Positions 17,067 through 25,305 of a DNA stretch of 64,000 nucleotides are shown here, piece by piece. A program made the position numbers and the translations under genes. A model generated the notes under the pieces. It was given only the letters and a program-made list of their open reading frames with translations, was not told where the DNA came from and did not search any database. How positions within the stretch are numbered: position 1 is the first letter of the stretch; every line of letters starts with the position of its first letter. This stretch comes from Microlunatus soli (GTDB lineage Bacteria > Actinomycetota > Actinomycetes > Propionibacteriales > Propionibacteriaceae): the NCBI RefSeq assembly GCF_900105385.1, contig NZ_LT629772.1, forward strand, positions 558,001 to 622,000. Reading direction: 5' to 3'.

Positions 17067-18854
17067 ATGAACGGTGTCGAGTTGCTGCTGGTCGTGATCG
17101 CCGCGATCGCCGTCTCCGCGATCTCCCAGCGCAAGGGTCTGCAGGCGCCGTTGATCTTGGTGCTGCTCGGGCTGGCGGTGTCCTTCATCCCCGGACTGCC
17201 ACGGCTGGAGATCGAGCCGGAGTTGATCTTGAGCCTGGTGCTGCCGCCGCTGCTCTACTCCACCGCACTGGAATTCTCCTTCGTCAACTTCGTCCGCAAC
17301 CTCTGGCCGATCATCGGTCTCGGGGTCATCCTGGTGATCGTCACCGCGCTGGCTGCCGGGTTCACCGCCTATTGGTTGGTTCCGTCGGTCACCGTCGGCG
17401 CCGGACTGGTGCTCGGCTCGGTGGTCGCACCGTCCGACGCGGTCACCGCGGAGGCGATCGGTCGACGACTCGGCCTGCCCAAACGGGTGATGACGATCCT
17501 CACCGGCGAGAGTCTGATCAACGACGCGGCGGCGTTGACGATGTTCACCATCACCACGGTGGCTGTCACCGGCGCCCCCGAGTTCATCTCCTCCCCGGTG
17601 CTGTTCTTCGGCTACGGCGTGGTCGTCGGTGTCGTGGTCGGTGCCGTGCTGGCCAATGTCGTTCGGCTCATCCAGCGTCGGCTCAAGGACCCGGGCCTGG
17701 AGACGGTGCTCGGTCTGGTGGTGCCGTTCGCGGCCTATCTGGCCGCCGAGGAACTCCATGCCTCCGGGGTGATCGCGGTGGTCACCGCCGGTTTCGTGAT
17801 CGGGCACAACTCCGGCAAGGCCGGCTATGCCGCGCGGATCCAGGAACGTCAGGTCTGGCACAGCCTCGACGTCCTGCTGGAGGCGTTCGTCTTCGCCTAC
17901 ATGGGCATGCAGATGCGGTTCGTCTTCGCCGAGGTGATCGAGGCCGGGTACTCGCTGCCCGCAGTGCTGGTGGCTGCGTTCATCGTCCTGCTGGTCGTGA
18001 TGGCCGTCCGGCCGGCGTACGTCTTGATCAATCACGCTCGACTCGTCGGACTGCGCGCGTTCTACCGCCGGCAGCGTGATCGCCATCCCGAACGGTTCGA
18101 CGCCGTCCGGCAGCGCCGCTACGAACGTCGTGCCCAGCAGTTGAAGCGACGCGAGGAAGAACGACGCCGGCGCGGACTTCCCGATCGTGGCCATCACGGA
18201 CCGGATCCGTCCGCCGTGCGCCGCGAGGGCCCGCTGCTGCCACTCAAACACGACCTGGTGATCTCCTGGACCGGGATGCGTGGCGTCGTCACCCTGGCCG
18301 CCGCAGCCGGTATCCCGATGGTGGTGGCCAACGGACAGCCCTTCCCCGGCCGGCCGGTGATCCAGGCGATCGCCTTCGTGGTGGCCGTCGGGACGCTGTT
18401 GATCCAGGGCTTCAGCCTGCCGCCACTGATCCGCAAGCTGAATCTCGGCTCGGAGGACGACGAGCGGTTCGAGGCCGAGCAACGGCGGCGCGCCAACGAA
18501 GTGACCCAGAACGCTGCCGCCAAGGTGATGACGAACGCGATCGACCGGGTCGGCGACCGGGTCGACCCGGCGGCGTTGAAGATCTTCACCGCCCAGATGC
18601 AGCGCTTCCAGCAGAATCGTCAGGAGTTGCAACAGCACGCCGAGGAATCAGAGCGGCCGGAGACCGAGGACGGTCGAGCTGCCCTCGGTGAGGTGTTCGG
18701 TGAGCTCCGGATGGAGATGCTGGACGCCCAACGGCGGGCACTGACCGCCGAACGGGACGCCTGGCGGCTGGATGACGACACCTACCGGGAGATGTTGGAG
18801 CAGCTCGACTACGACGCAGCCGCGACCAGTGCCCGGCTGTCCAGCCGGCTCTGA
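17067..18854 (+). CDS. CPA1-family Na+/H+ antiporter
   Basis: Cation/proton antiporter of the inner membrane, 595 residues. Around twelve membrane segments span residues 1-425, with the CPA1 core features LGSVVAPSDAVTAEAI (about 115-130), LTGESLINDAAALTMF (ion-binding Asp in NDA), and SWTGMRGVVTLAAA. Between the last segments lies a very basic loop (about 325-390, RRQRDRHPERF to RRREEERRRRG). The C-terminus is a soluble charged helical tail of about 130 residues. No Shine-Dalgarno is visible before the ATG, consistent with a leaderless message. Confidence 0.9.
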   Translation: MNGVELLLVVIAAIAVSAISQRKGLQAPLILVLLGLAVSFIPGLPRLEIEPELILSLVLPPLLYSTALEFSFVNFVRNLWPIIGLGVILVIVTALAAGFTAYWLVPSVTVGAGLVLGSVVAPSDAVTAEAIGRRLGLPKRVMTILTGESLINDAAALTMFTITTVAVTGAPEFISSPVLFFGYGVVVGVVVGAVLANVVRLIQRRLKDPGLETVLGLVVPFAAYLAAEELHASGVIAVVTAGFVIGHNSGKAGYAARIQERQVWHSLDVLLEAFVFAYMGMQMRFVFAEVIEAGYSLPAVLVAAFIVLLVVMAVRPAYVLINHARLVGLRAFYRRQRDRHPERFDAVRQRRYERRAQQLKRREEERRRRGLPDRGHHGPDPSAVRREGPLLPLKHDLVISWTGMRGVVTLAAAAGIPMVVANGQPFPGRPVIQAIAFVVAVGTLLIQGFSLPPLIRKLNLGSEDDERFEAEQRRRANEVTQNAAAKVMTNAIDRVGDRVDPAALKIFTAQMQRFQQNRQELQQHAEESERPETEDGRAALGEVFGELRMEMLDAQRRALTAERDAWRLDDDTYREMLEQLDYDAAATSARLSSRL

Positions 18855-19015
18855 TCCCGGTCGCCCCGACCCGCAACTCGCCGCCGCCCGGCGCTCGCCG
18901 GAACCGCAGACGATAGCGTGACGTCCCAATCCCGTCGGGTCTGCGCAACACGGGCGCGCCCGGCCACGTTTCGGAGCAGTGACCCGCCGACAGGCGGAGA
19001 AGGAGTGGGCAACTC

Positions 19016-19843
19016 GTGAAGGTGATGTGGCGGCGAGAACATCTCGACACCGCCCGGATGCCGCCGATCTGCGCGGTCACCGGGCAACCTGCCGAAGGCA
19101 CCGCCCGCGTGTGGTTCGGCAAACGATGGGCGATGTTCATGCCGAGCTTCGTGCGATTGGTGATCGATCTCACCAATCGCCCGGTGGTGATCAACGTCCC
19201 GGTGTCGGGTCCGGTCCAGCGTTCGTTCACCCGGCACAGCAAGCTGTCACTGCTCACCTTGCTCGGGATCGTGCTGGCCTTCGCTTCGGCGCTCGCGTTG
19301 CGCGGCACCTTCGGCAGCCTGTTGTTCTTCGTGTTCCTGATCGCCTCGCTGGGCTGGATGATCTTCATCCGGTCCAAGCTCAACATCGTCGGCAGCGACA
19401 TCGAGAACGGCTGGCTGGTGATGGAGCGGGCGGCGACTCCCTTCGGCGAAGCGATGGCGGCCAGCAATCCCGCTGGGATGGTCCAACTCCTCGAGAGCGG
19501 GCAGCCGCAACAGGGTGCGGCCGTCCAGCCCTCCAGTCCGCCGCAGCACCAGGCCGGCCCGCAGCAGCAGCCGTACGGGGCAGCAGGTCCGAACGGGGCA
19601 CCGCCGGCATACGGACAACCGCAACAGCAGTACGGCCAACCACAGCAGCCCTACGGTCAACTGCCACAGCAGCCGTACGGTCAACCGCAACAGCAGTACG
19701 GTCAACCGCACCAGCAATACGGGCAACCGCCCCAGCAGTACGGGCAACCGCACCAGCAGTACGAGCAACCGCACGAGCAGTACGGGAATCCCCAACAGCA
19801 GTACGGGAATCACCAACAGCAGTACGGGAATCACCAGCAGTAG
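19016..19843 (+). CDS. membrane protein with Q/P/Y/G-rich repeat tail
   Basis: Unrecognised 275-residue protein in two halves. The N-terminal half (1-150) has a short conserved-looking head (MPPICAVTGQPAEG) and two hydrophobic segments (LLTLLGIVLAFASALAL and FFVFLIASLGWMIFI). The C-terminal half from residue about 165 is low-complexity, ending in ten to eleven copies of a heptad QPQQQYG. GTG 19016 has GGAGAAGGAG upstream. The tail looks like a disordered, possibly self-associating cytoplasmic or wall-facing extension; topology is not determined. No transport or enzyme motif is seen. Confidence 0.75.
   Translation: MKVMWRREHLDTARMPPICAVTGQPAEGTARVWFGKRWAMFMPSFVRLVIDLTNRPVVINVPVSGPVQRSFTRHSKLSLLTLLGIVLAFASALALRGTFGSLLFFVFLIASLGWMIFIRSKLNIVGSDIENGWLVMERAATPFGEAMAASNPAGMVQLLESGQPQQGAAVQPSSPPQHQAGPQQQPYGAAGPNGAPPAYGQPQQQYGQPQQPYGQLPQQPYGQPQQQYGQPHQQYGQPPQQYGQPHQQYEQPHEQYGNPQQQYGNHQQQYGNHQQ
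19616..19840 (+). repeat. 21-bp tandem repeats encoding QPxQQYG heptads
   Basis: About eleven imperfect 21-bp units run to the last sense codon. Encoded units include QPQQQYG, QPQQPYG, QLPQQPYG (one residue longer), QPHQQYG, QPPQQYG, QPHQQYE, QPHEQYG, NPQQQYG and NHQQQYG. The last units shift from QP to NH at the first two positions, a gradient typical of recent unit duplication. Copy number is likely variable between strains. Confidence 0.9.
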
Positions 19844-19872
19844 CCGTAGCCCGGGCAGCATCGGCGCCCGGA

Positions 19873-21027
19873 TCAGTCACCGCGGATCTTGGCGAACGAT
19901 GCACGGAGTTCGGCGGCGTACAGGTCGGGGACCTCGAGGGCGGCGAAGTGTCCGCCGACCGCCGGAGTGCCCCAGTAGCGGAGATCGGTGAATCGACGCT
20001 CGGCCCATCGCCACGACGGCCGCGGCAACTCCGCCGGGAACACCGAGGCACCGGTCGGCACCGCGATCGTGTCGGTGGTGCCGGCGGTGAACCAGCCGCT
20101 CACCTCGGCGATGCTCTCCCAGTACAGCCGGGCGCTCGACGCTCCGGTCCCGGTCAGCCAATACAACGTGATCGTGTCCAACAGCCGGTCGTCGGTGACA
20201 CCGGGACCGGCCGGATCGACCCAGTCGTGATACTTCTCCGCGATCCAGGCGGCCAACGCGATCGGCGAATCCAGCAACGCATAGCCGATGGTCTGCGGTT
20301 TGGTCCCGTGCAGTTCGCCGTAGGCCGATCCGGTCCGGGACCGCTCCGCCAGGTCGTCCAGCGCCCGCTGCTCCTCCGCGGTCGATCGGATCGAGGTGTC
20401 CGGGCCGACCAGCGGCGGGATCAGATGGATGCCGATCAGGCGATCCGGCGACCGGGCCGCCAGCATGGTGCTGATGCTGGTCCCCCAGTCGCTGCCCGCG
20501 GCACCGAACCGCCGGTAGCCGAGCCGTCCCATCAACTCCGCCCAGGCGTCGGCGATCCGGTGCACGTCCCAGCCGGCCGCGGTCGGACGATCGCTGAACC
20601 CGTAGCCGGGCAGCGACGGACACACCAGGTGGAATGCGTCGGTCGCCGCTCCGCCGTGCGCGGTCGGATCGGTCAACGGCCCGACCACGTCGAGGAACTC
20701 CAGGAACGATCCGGGCCAACCGTGGGTCAGGATCAGCGGCGTCGCGTCGCGATGCCTGGAGCGGACGTGCAGGTAGTGGATGCCGAGACCGTCGATCTCG
20801 GTCCGATACTGCGGGCGACCGATCAGCTCGGCCTCCAGCCGACGCCAGTCATAGCCGGTCGACCAGCGCTCGGCCAGCGCTCGCATCCGAGGCAGCGGGA
20901 CGCCTTGGATCCACCCCGGCGCGGTCGCCGGTTCCGGCCACCGGGTGTCGGCGATCCGTCGCCTGAGGTCGAGCAAGGCATCATCGGCGACCTCAACGGT
21001 GAACGACTCGATCATGATCACGATCAT
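19873..21027 (-). CDS. epoxide hydrolase (EHN-domain alpha/beta hydrolase)
   Basis: Alpha/beta hydrolase that opens epoxides to diols. The N-terminal EHN lid region reads LLDLRRRIADTRWPEP, the oxyanion motif HGWPGSFLEF, the nucleophile Asp in AAGSDWGTSI and the general-base His in VGGHFAALE near the C-terminus. Tyr residues in the cap (YLHVRS, IGYALLDSP) fit ring-opening tyrosines. About 384 residues from ATG 21027, whose GAGG lies eight bases upstream; it overlaps the preceding membrane-protein gene by 35 bases. Last gene of a three-gene operon divergent from a TetR gene. Confidence 0.88.
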   Translation of the reverse strand: MIVIMIESFTVEVADDALLDLRRRIADTRWPEPATAPGWIQGVPLPRMRALAERWSTGYDWRRLEAELIGRPQYRTEIDGLGIHYLHVRSRHRDATPLILTHGWPGSFLEFLDVVGPLTDPTAHGGAATDAFHLVCPSLPGYGFSDRPTAAGWDVHRIADAWAELMGRLGYRRFGAAGSDWGTSISTMLAARSPDRLIGIHLIPPLVGPDTSIRSTAEEQRALDDLAERSRTGSAYGELHGTKPQTIGYALLDSPIALAAWIAEKYHDWVDPAGPGVTDDRLLDTITLYWLTGTGASSARLYWESIAEVSGWFTAGTTDTIAVPTGASVFPAELPRPSWRWAERRFTDLRYWGTPAVGGHFAALEVPDLYAAELRASFAKIRGD

Positions 21028-21706
21028 GCTCCGGACCTCGGACACTCGAGGTCGTCGACAGCTGCGGTGCGCCGGGAGTGGCTGCCGCGTCGGACACCGG
21101 CCGATCCGGCCGGCCACGCAGCTTGCGATACCAGACCGTCCAGCAGATCAGCAGTGCGGTGCTGCCGAGTTGCAGCGCGACCGAGACGGCGGCCATCACG
21201 TCCAGCGGCAGCAGGTAGACCAGGACGATCCGGAGCACGGATTCCGCCAGCGCGACACAGCCCCAGACCGCCGTCATCACCATCATCGCGTGCCGGAAGT
21301 CCGGCCGGCCATCCCATAGCTGATCAAGTCGTCCGACCGCCTCGGGCCGGTCGCTGTTCATCGTCCGCACCAGGGCGAAGATCGCCGGTCGGCGGATCGC
21401 CCAGGAGACGAGCAGGATCAGCCCGAGTGCACCGGAGACCACCGATTCGCGGGCCATCAGGAAGCGTGGGTCACCGGTGATCAAGGTCAGCAGGCCGCCG
21501 ATCAGCACACCGGCACCGACCAGGCAGCCGACCAGGTTCAGCCGGTGTCGACGGATCGCCACGTAGCCGACCCGGCCGATGCTGTAGACGGCGGCCGCCA
21601 ACAGGGCGTACGCCGGTGCGATGTCGACGGCCCGCAGCAGGAAGTAGATCACCGCCGGCACCGCGATGTCGGGGAGCAGTTTCATGATCAATTGACGTCG
21701 GTCCAT
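20993..21706 (-). CDS. VC0807-like integral membrane protein
   Basis: Six or seven hydrophobic segments fill residues 8-200 (for example LLPDIAVPAVIYFLLRAVDI at the start and TALLICWTVWY near the end), with LWDGRPDFRHAMMVMTAVWG in between, the pattern of the VC0807 membrane family. Function unknown. The C-terminal 40 residues are polar. Its start overlaps the upstream glycosidase-like gene by 19 bases and its end overlaps the epoxide hydrolase start, so the three are probably translated from one message. Confidence 0.75.
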   Translation of the reverse strand: MDRRQLIMKLLPDIAVPAVIYFLLRAVDIAPAYALLAAAVYSIGRVGYVAIRRHRLNLVGCLVGAGVLIGGLLTLITGDPRFLMARESVVSGALGLILLVSWAIRRPAIFALVRTMNSDRPEAVGRLDQLWDGRPDFRHAMMVMTAVWGCVALAESVLRIVLVYLLPLDVMAAVSVALQLGSTALLICWTVWYRKLRGRPDRPVSDAAATPGAPQLSTTSSVRGPEHDRDHDRVVHR

Positions 21707-23124
21707 GACGGACTCCGATCTGTGCTGTGGTGGGGAGCGGAAACAATCAGTTGTGGATGTGCGTCGACCGTCACCCGGCCGGGTGTGTCGCTCGTTGTCG
21801 GCACCGCGATCTCGGTCCGTTCGTCGTCGCGGCGCCAGGCGACCAGGACCGGATGGTCGGGCCGGTCGATCTCGATCACGTACAGTCCGTCGTCGCCGTG
21901 CTCGAGGCGTCGCGCGCCGGTCGCGCCGTTGAAGGCTTCGGCGACCTGGGCGTAGGTCCGTGCCGTCCGTCGCGGCGATCGGATCCAGCCGCCCGGTCCG
22001 GCGTCGGGGCGGGAATCGTCATAGAGGGCGAAGGCGGAGAACATCAAAGCCCGCAACGTGTACGGACTTTCCTGCGTTCGCTCCGGGGCCAGCTGGAAGG
22101 GCGCGACGACGCCGACGCCGGCCGTTGCCAACAGTGCGGTCCTGATGATCATGTCGTTGCCGACGGACAGATCTCGCCGCTGGGCCAGATCAGGATCGCC
22201 GTCCCGCAAGAACATCCGGAGCGTCGCGGGCAGATGGTCGATCTCCTGATAGAGCTTGATCATCTCCGGGTGGTCGGCCTCCGGACCGAGTCCGACGGGT
22301 TGTGCCTGTCGGTCCCCGAATGCCTGTCGGTAGCCGGCCAGCACACCCCGCAGCGCTGGCAGGTTCTGCCGATAGGCGGTCGGCATCGGACCGGCGTACT
22401 CGCCGGCGAGGATCGGCCGTTGGGCGCCGGCCTCGGCCATCATCGACCGGGCCGAGGCGACCAGGTCGTCGATCAGGTAGGGGTCGCCGTACGGGTGGAT
22501 GTCGAAGGCGTCGTACAGCCCGGCCCCGGTGACGGTGATCTGCCGCATCCCGTCGAGCATCCGTCGATCGCTTCCGGGTGCGTCGGCGAGCATGGCCGCC
22601 GGCACGGCAGCTCCCAGCACAACGGTTGCGGTCGGCGCTTCGGCGCGGACCGCGGCGGAGAAGATCGCCAGCTGTTCGAGGTAGTCCTGCGGGCTGCCCG
22701 CCCACATCAGTGGTACGCACGGTTCGATCTCGCACTGCCAGAACTGCACCCGGCCCGCGGATCGACGCACCATCCGGCGGATGAACGCCCGATAGGCCGC
22801 ACGGTCGGTGGCCGGCGACGGCGGCAGGAACGGCGTCGCCACCCGACTGCCGAACGGCGAGCTGCCCGCGACGGTGATCCATGCCCGGTCGCCGTCCCGG
22901 AGTTGATCGACGAACGCGTCCAACGCGGTCCAGTCGTAGCGGCCGGGCTCGGGTTCCAGCTGCGCCCAGTAGAGGAAGATGCGCACCAGCCGGGCGCCGA
23001 GTCCGCGGGCCGGCGCGACACATTCGTCCGGCTCGCCGAACAGCCCGTAGGTCCCTCCTCGACAGATGCCGACACACATCGGTTCGGCGAACCGCGTCGG
23101 TGATTCGACTGCTGTCTCGGGCAT
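21688..23124 (-). CDS. clan GH-A-like glycosyl hydrolase with altered NE motif
   Basis: TIM-barrel glycosidase-like protein of 478 residues without a signal peptide. Barrel landmarks are VRIFLYWAQLEPEPGRYDW (about 47-65), FWQCEIEPCVPLMWAG (about 128-143), DAFDIHPYGDPY (about 206-216) and RPILAGEYAG (about 236-245). Glu134 and Glu242 sit where acid/base and nucleophile are expected, but the Asn normally preceding the acid/base is Ile133. About the last 90 residues form a beta-rich accessory domain. First gene of the operon with the VC0807-like and epoxide hydrolase genes, divergent from tetR. Substrate unknown. Confidence 0.7.
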   Translation of the reverse strand: MPETAVESPTRFAEPMCVGICRGGTYGLFGEPDECVAPARGLGARLVRIFLYWAQLEPEPGRYDWTALDAFVDQLRDGDRAWITVAGSSPFGSRVATPFLPPSPATDRAAYRAFIRRMVRRSAGRVQFWQCEIEPCVPLMWAGSPQDYLEQLAIFSAAVRAEAPTATVVLGAAVPAAMLADAPGSDRRMLDGMRQITVTGAGLYDAFDIHPYGDPYLIDDLVASARSMMAEAGAQRPILAGEYAGPMPTAYRQNLPALRGVLAGYRQAFGDRQAQPVGLGPEADHPEMIKLYQEIDHLPATLRMFLRDGDPDLAQRRDLSVGNDMIIRTALLATAGVGVVAPFQLAPERTQESPYTLRALMFSAFALYDDSRPDAGPGGWIRSPRRTARTYAQVAEAFNGATGARRLEHGDDGLYVIEIDRPDHPVLVAWRRDDERTEIAVPTTSDTPGRVTVDAHPQLIVSAPHHSTDRSPSWTDVN

Positions 23125-23162
23125 GATTTCCTCAGCTAAAGTACGGCTCTCAACCCATTGGG

Positions 23163-23189
23163 GTACCTTCAGTACCTAATTAGAGTACC
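23163..23189. promoter_or_regulatory. triple GTACC repeat between divergent genes
   Basis: GTACC occurs at 23163, 23172 and 23185, the last two flanking an 8-bp palindrome CTAATTAG. The segment is AT-rich against its surroundings and lies 39 bases upstream of the glycosidase-like gene. It may hold the minus-strand promoter and a regulator site. Confidence 0.4.
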
Positions 23190-23221
23190 TAGATGTGGCT
23201 GGGACAAGGGCCGCGGGCGAA

Positions 23222-23241
23222 TCCATGACAGCTGTCATGGA
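23222..23241. promoter_or_regulatory. 20-bp perfect palindrome, candidate TetR operator
   Basis: Half-site TCCATGACAG (23222-23231) is followed at once by its exact complement CTGTCATGGA. It lies 29 bases before the tetR start and about 100 bases before the divergent operon. Size, symmetry and place fit an autoregulatory TetR-family operator. Confidence 0.6.
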
Positions 23242-23270
23242 GTGGATGCCGCGCCGGAAAGGATCAGAGG

Positions 23271-23927
23271 ATGCAGCGACCAGCACCGAAACCCGACACA
23301 TCGCGGTCGACACCGCGACGCGCCGGATCAGCCCCTCGCCGGCGCGGTGCGGAGCTGGAGTTCGCACTGCTCGAGGCCGCCGTGGCCGAGTTGACCGAGC
23401 ACGGTTACGACGGCTTCAGCATGGACGGCGTCGCCGGCCGCGCCGGGACCAACAAGAACACCCTCTACCGCCGTTGGCCGAGTCGGACCGCACTCGGCGT
23501 CGCGGCCTTCATGGCGATGGTCGGACGCCCGGCGGACCCTCCCGACACCGGCGATCTCCGGACCGACGTGCTGACCCTGCTGCGTCAGGTCGCCGATCGG
23601 ATCGGCGACCCGGCGACCGGTCGGATCCTGGCAGCGCTGCTGGCCGAGGCTCGTCGACAGCCCGACCTGATGGCCGATCTCCGCGGCCAACTCAGCGCCG
23701 ACCCGGAGGTGATGCTCGGCATCCTCGCGGCAGCGGTCGCCCGCGGGCAGGCCCGCCCGGAATCCTTGCACCGTCGGATCTATCGGCTACCGATCACCCT
23801 GCTGCAGGCCGAATACCTGACCGCCGGCCAGGGCCCGATCCCGGATGAAACCTTGATCGAGATCGTCGATCTGATCTTCCTGCCGCTGGTGACGACCGGC
23901 TCCTCTCCGGTATCCGATCAGGAGTGA
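23271..23927 (+). CDS. TetR/AcrR family transcriptional regulator
   Basis: Ligand-responsive repressor of 218 residues. An N-terminal basic arm (about 1-25) precedes the TetR HTH, in which GYDGFSMDGVAGRAGTNKNT (about 45-64) and LYRRWPSRTAL form helices 2-4. The all-helical C-terminal part would bind ligand and dimerise. Divergent from the glycosidase-like/VC0807/epoxide hydrolase operon, with a perfect palindrome just upstream of its own start. Likely controls that operon and itself; inducer unknown. Confidence 0.88.
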   Translation: MQRPAPKPDTSRSTPRRAGSAPRRRGAELEFALLEAAVAELTEHGYDGFSMDGVAGRAGTNKNTLYRRWPSRTALGVAAFMAMVGRPADPPDTGDLRTDVLTLLRQVADRIGDPATGRILAALLAEARRQPDLMADLRGQLSADPEVMLGILAAAVARGQARPESLHRRIYRLPITLLQAEYLTAGQGPIPDETLIEIVDLIFLPLVTTGSSPVSDQE

Positions 23928-24084
23928 CTCGTCCGTCGTACGAGTTCGTCGGACCCGGCCGCTATCGCGGGGCTCGGTGCAATTGATACGACAATCGGAT
24001 CGCGAAGTCGGCCGCCGCAGCTCTCGAAGATCGCGGATCTCAAGTTCCGACGTGCACTCCGCAGAAATCGGCGATGATCATGCG

Positions 24085-24432
24085 GTGTCTGAACCTCAGC
24101 ATCCGTGCCCCTGTTGTGGGCACCGGACCCTGATGACCGCCGGCCGCTACGACCTGTGCGCGGTCTGTTTCTGGGAGGACGATCCCAACCAATTGGAACG
24201 ACCGCTGTCTGAAGACGGCGCCAACGGGAAGTCGCTCGTCGACAGCCAACGCTGCTACCAGCGGATCGGCGCAATGGACGAGATCTTCATTCGCAAGGTG
24301 CGTAGAGCTCGTACCAACGAGAGGCTCGATGATCGATGGCGCCCGCTCGAGCCCCAGCGGGATCTTGATGGCGCCGGTGCCCAGACAGCCGGATCGAGGG
24401 CGGAGTACGCCTCGCTGTACTGGTGGCGCTGA
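24085..24432 (+). CDS. CPCC family cysteine-rich protein
   Basis: Small protein with two CxxC-type knuckles, HPCPCCGHRTL and YDLCAVCFWEDDPNQ, the pattern of the CPCC family (probable zinc binding). About 115 residues from GTG 24085; the upstream frame to 23977 has no family-like sequence. A GTG-started gene follows two bases after its stop. Members are often found next to immunity-like or toxin-associated genes, but no toxin gene is seen here. Confidence 0.8.
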   Translation: MSEPQHPCPCCGHRTLMTAGRYDLCAVCFWEDDPNQLERPLSEDGANGKSLVDSQRCYQRIGAMDEIFIRKVRRARTNERLDDRWRPLEPQRDLDGAGAQTAGSRAEYASLYWWR

Positions 24433-24433
24433 C

Positions 24434-24811
24434 GTGATCAACCGGCGGGAATCACCACGTGGCGAACCACCGAACATCGACCACGAGATCATGACCTGCT
24501 TGCTGTGGGCGATTGTGATCGGCGGCGTGATCGCGACTGCGCTGGTCACCGGGTTCCAGGTGATGTTTCCGTGCGCGGATTTCACCGACAGCCAGAGCGG
24601 CGACGGGGGCAACCCTGGCTGGCGCCTTTTCCCGCCGGGGCCGGAGTGCAGGACGACAGTGGCACTGGTCGACGGCACGACCGGCACCCATATCGACTCT
24701 CCGTCCTGGTTCCGAGTCGTGGCACTCATCTGTTGGCTCGGGTGGATCGCGACCATCGTGTGGGCGCGGCGCCGCGCGAATGGCGCTCGGACCGACCGGC
24801 CTGTCGCGTAG
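24434..24811 (+). CDS. small membrane protein, unknown
   Basis: Unrecognised 125-residue protein with two membrane segments (CLLWAIVIGGVIATALVTGF and VVALICWLGWIATIVWARRR) joined by an extracytoplasmic loop holding two cysteines (FPCADF, PECRTT). GTG 24434 lies two bases after the CPCC gene stop, suggesting coupling; ATG 24491 is an alternative start just before the first segment. Overlaps the next gene by 32 bases. Confidence 0.6.
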   Translation: MINRRESPRGEPPNIDHEIMTCLLWAIVIGGVIATALVTGFQVMFPCADFTDSQSGDGGNPGWRLFPPGPECRTTVALVDGTTGTHIDSPSWFRVVALICWLGWIATIVWARRRANGARTDRPVA

Positions 24812-25301
24812 CCCTGAGATTTCGCTGTGCTTCGGCCGGATCATCTTCTTCGCCGTCATCGTCAGCTCGAGTGCCGCGGCGGCCCGCCGTCGTCGCGAAC
24901 AGAGTCGGGCGCAAGTGCGGATGGTGATCGCCCCGCTCTTGATCCTCGCTGCCTGTGTCGCGCTGACAGCATCCGATCTGGCGCTCAAACTACGTTTCGG
25001 TCTGAGCCTCCCGGCCTTCAACAGCCTGGTCGACGTTGCCGGCCAACCCAACGCCGAGACCGACACCCATGGGTTCCCGGCCCGATGCCCTGCCCGCATC
25101 GGCCTCTACAGCATCACTACGTGTGACACGGTGCCCACCGGATACGTCTTCTACGACAACCTCGGTTCGGGAATCGCCGACAACGCCGGCTTCGCCTACC
25201 TCCCGTCCGGCGTCCCGGAGAACGCTGACACCAGCAGCTTCGAGTCACCTCGGTTCACCCACATCCGCGGTTCCTGGTACAGCTTCACTACCAGCTGGTG
25301 A
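24780..25301 (+). CDS. hypothetical membrane-anchored protein
   Basis: Unrecognised 173-residue protein. Two hydrophobic stretches (IIFFAVIVSSSAAAA and MVIAPLLILAACVALTASDL) are followed by an extracytoplasmic domain of about 105 residues with two cysteines (FPARCPARIGLY, TTCDTVPTGY) and a terminal RGSWYSFTTSW. The motif pattern CPxRIGLY with a final GxWYxF is familiar from actinobacterial hypothetical proteins. It follows the preceding membrane gene with a 32-base overlap. Confidence 0.65.
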   Translation: MALGPTGLSRSPEISLCFGRIIFFAVIVSSSAAAARRRREQSRAQVRMVIAPLLILAACVALTASDLALKLRFGLSLPAFNSLVDVAGQPNAETDTHGFPARCPARIGLYSITTCDTVPTGYVFYDNLGSGIADNAGFAYLPSGVPENADTSSFESPRFTHIRGSWYSFTTSW

Positions 25302-25305
25302 TGGC

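Noticed and set aside
16443-18638. Minus-strand open frame of 731 codons opposite the antiporter
   Set aside because: Composition is His/Asp/Arg/Gln-rich and unlike a real protein; the plus strand encodes a clear CPA1 antiporter.
19616-19840. CRISPR-like array
   Set aside because: Units are contiguous 21-bp coding repeats without spacers, and no cas genes are present.
18979-21480. Plus-strand open frame of 833 codons
   Set aside because: It runs through the repeat gene in another frame and antisense to the epoxide hydrolase; its repeats are frame-shifted copies of the heptad tail.
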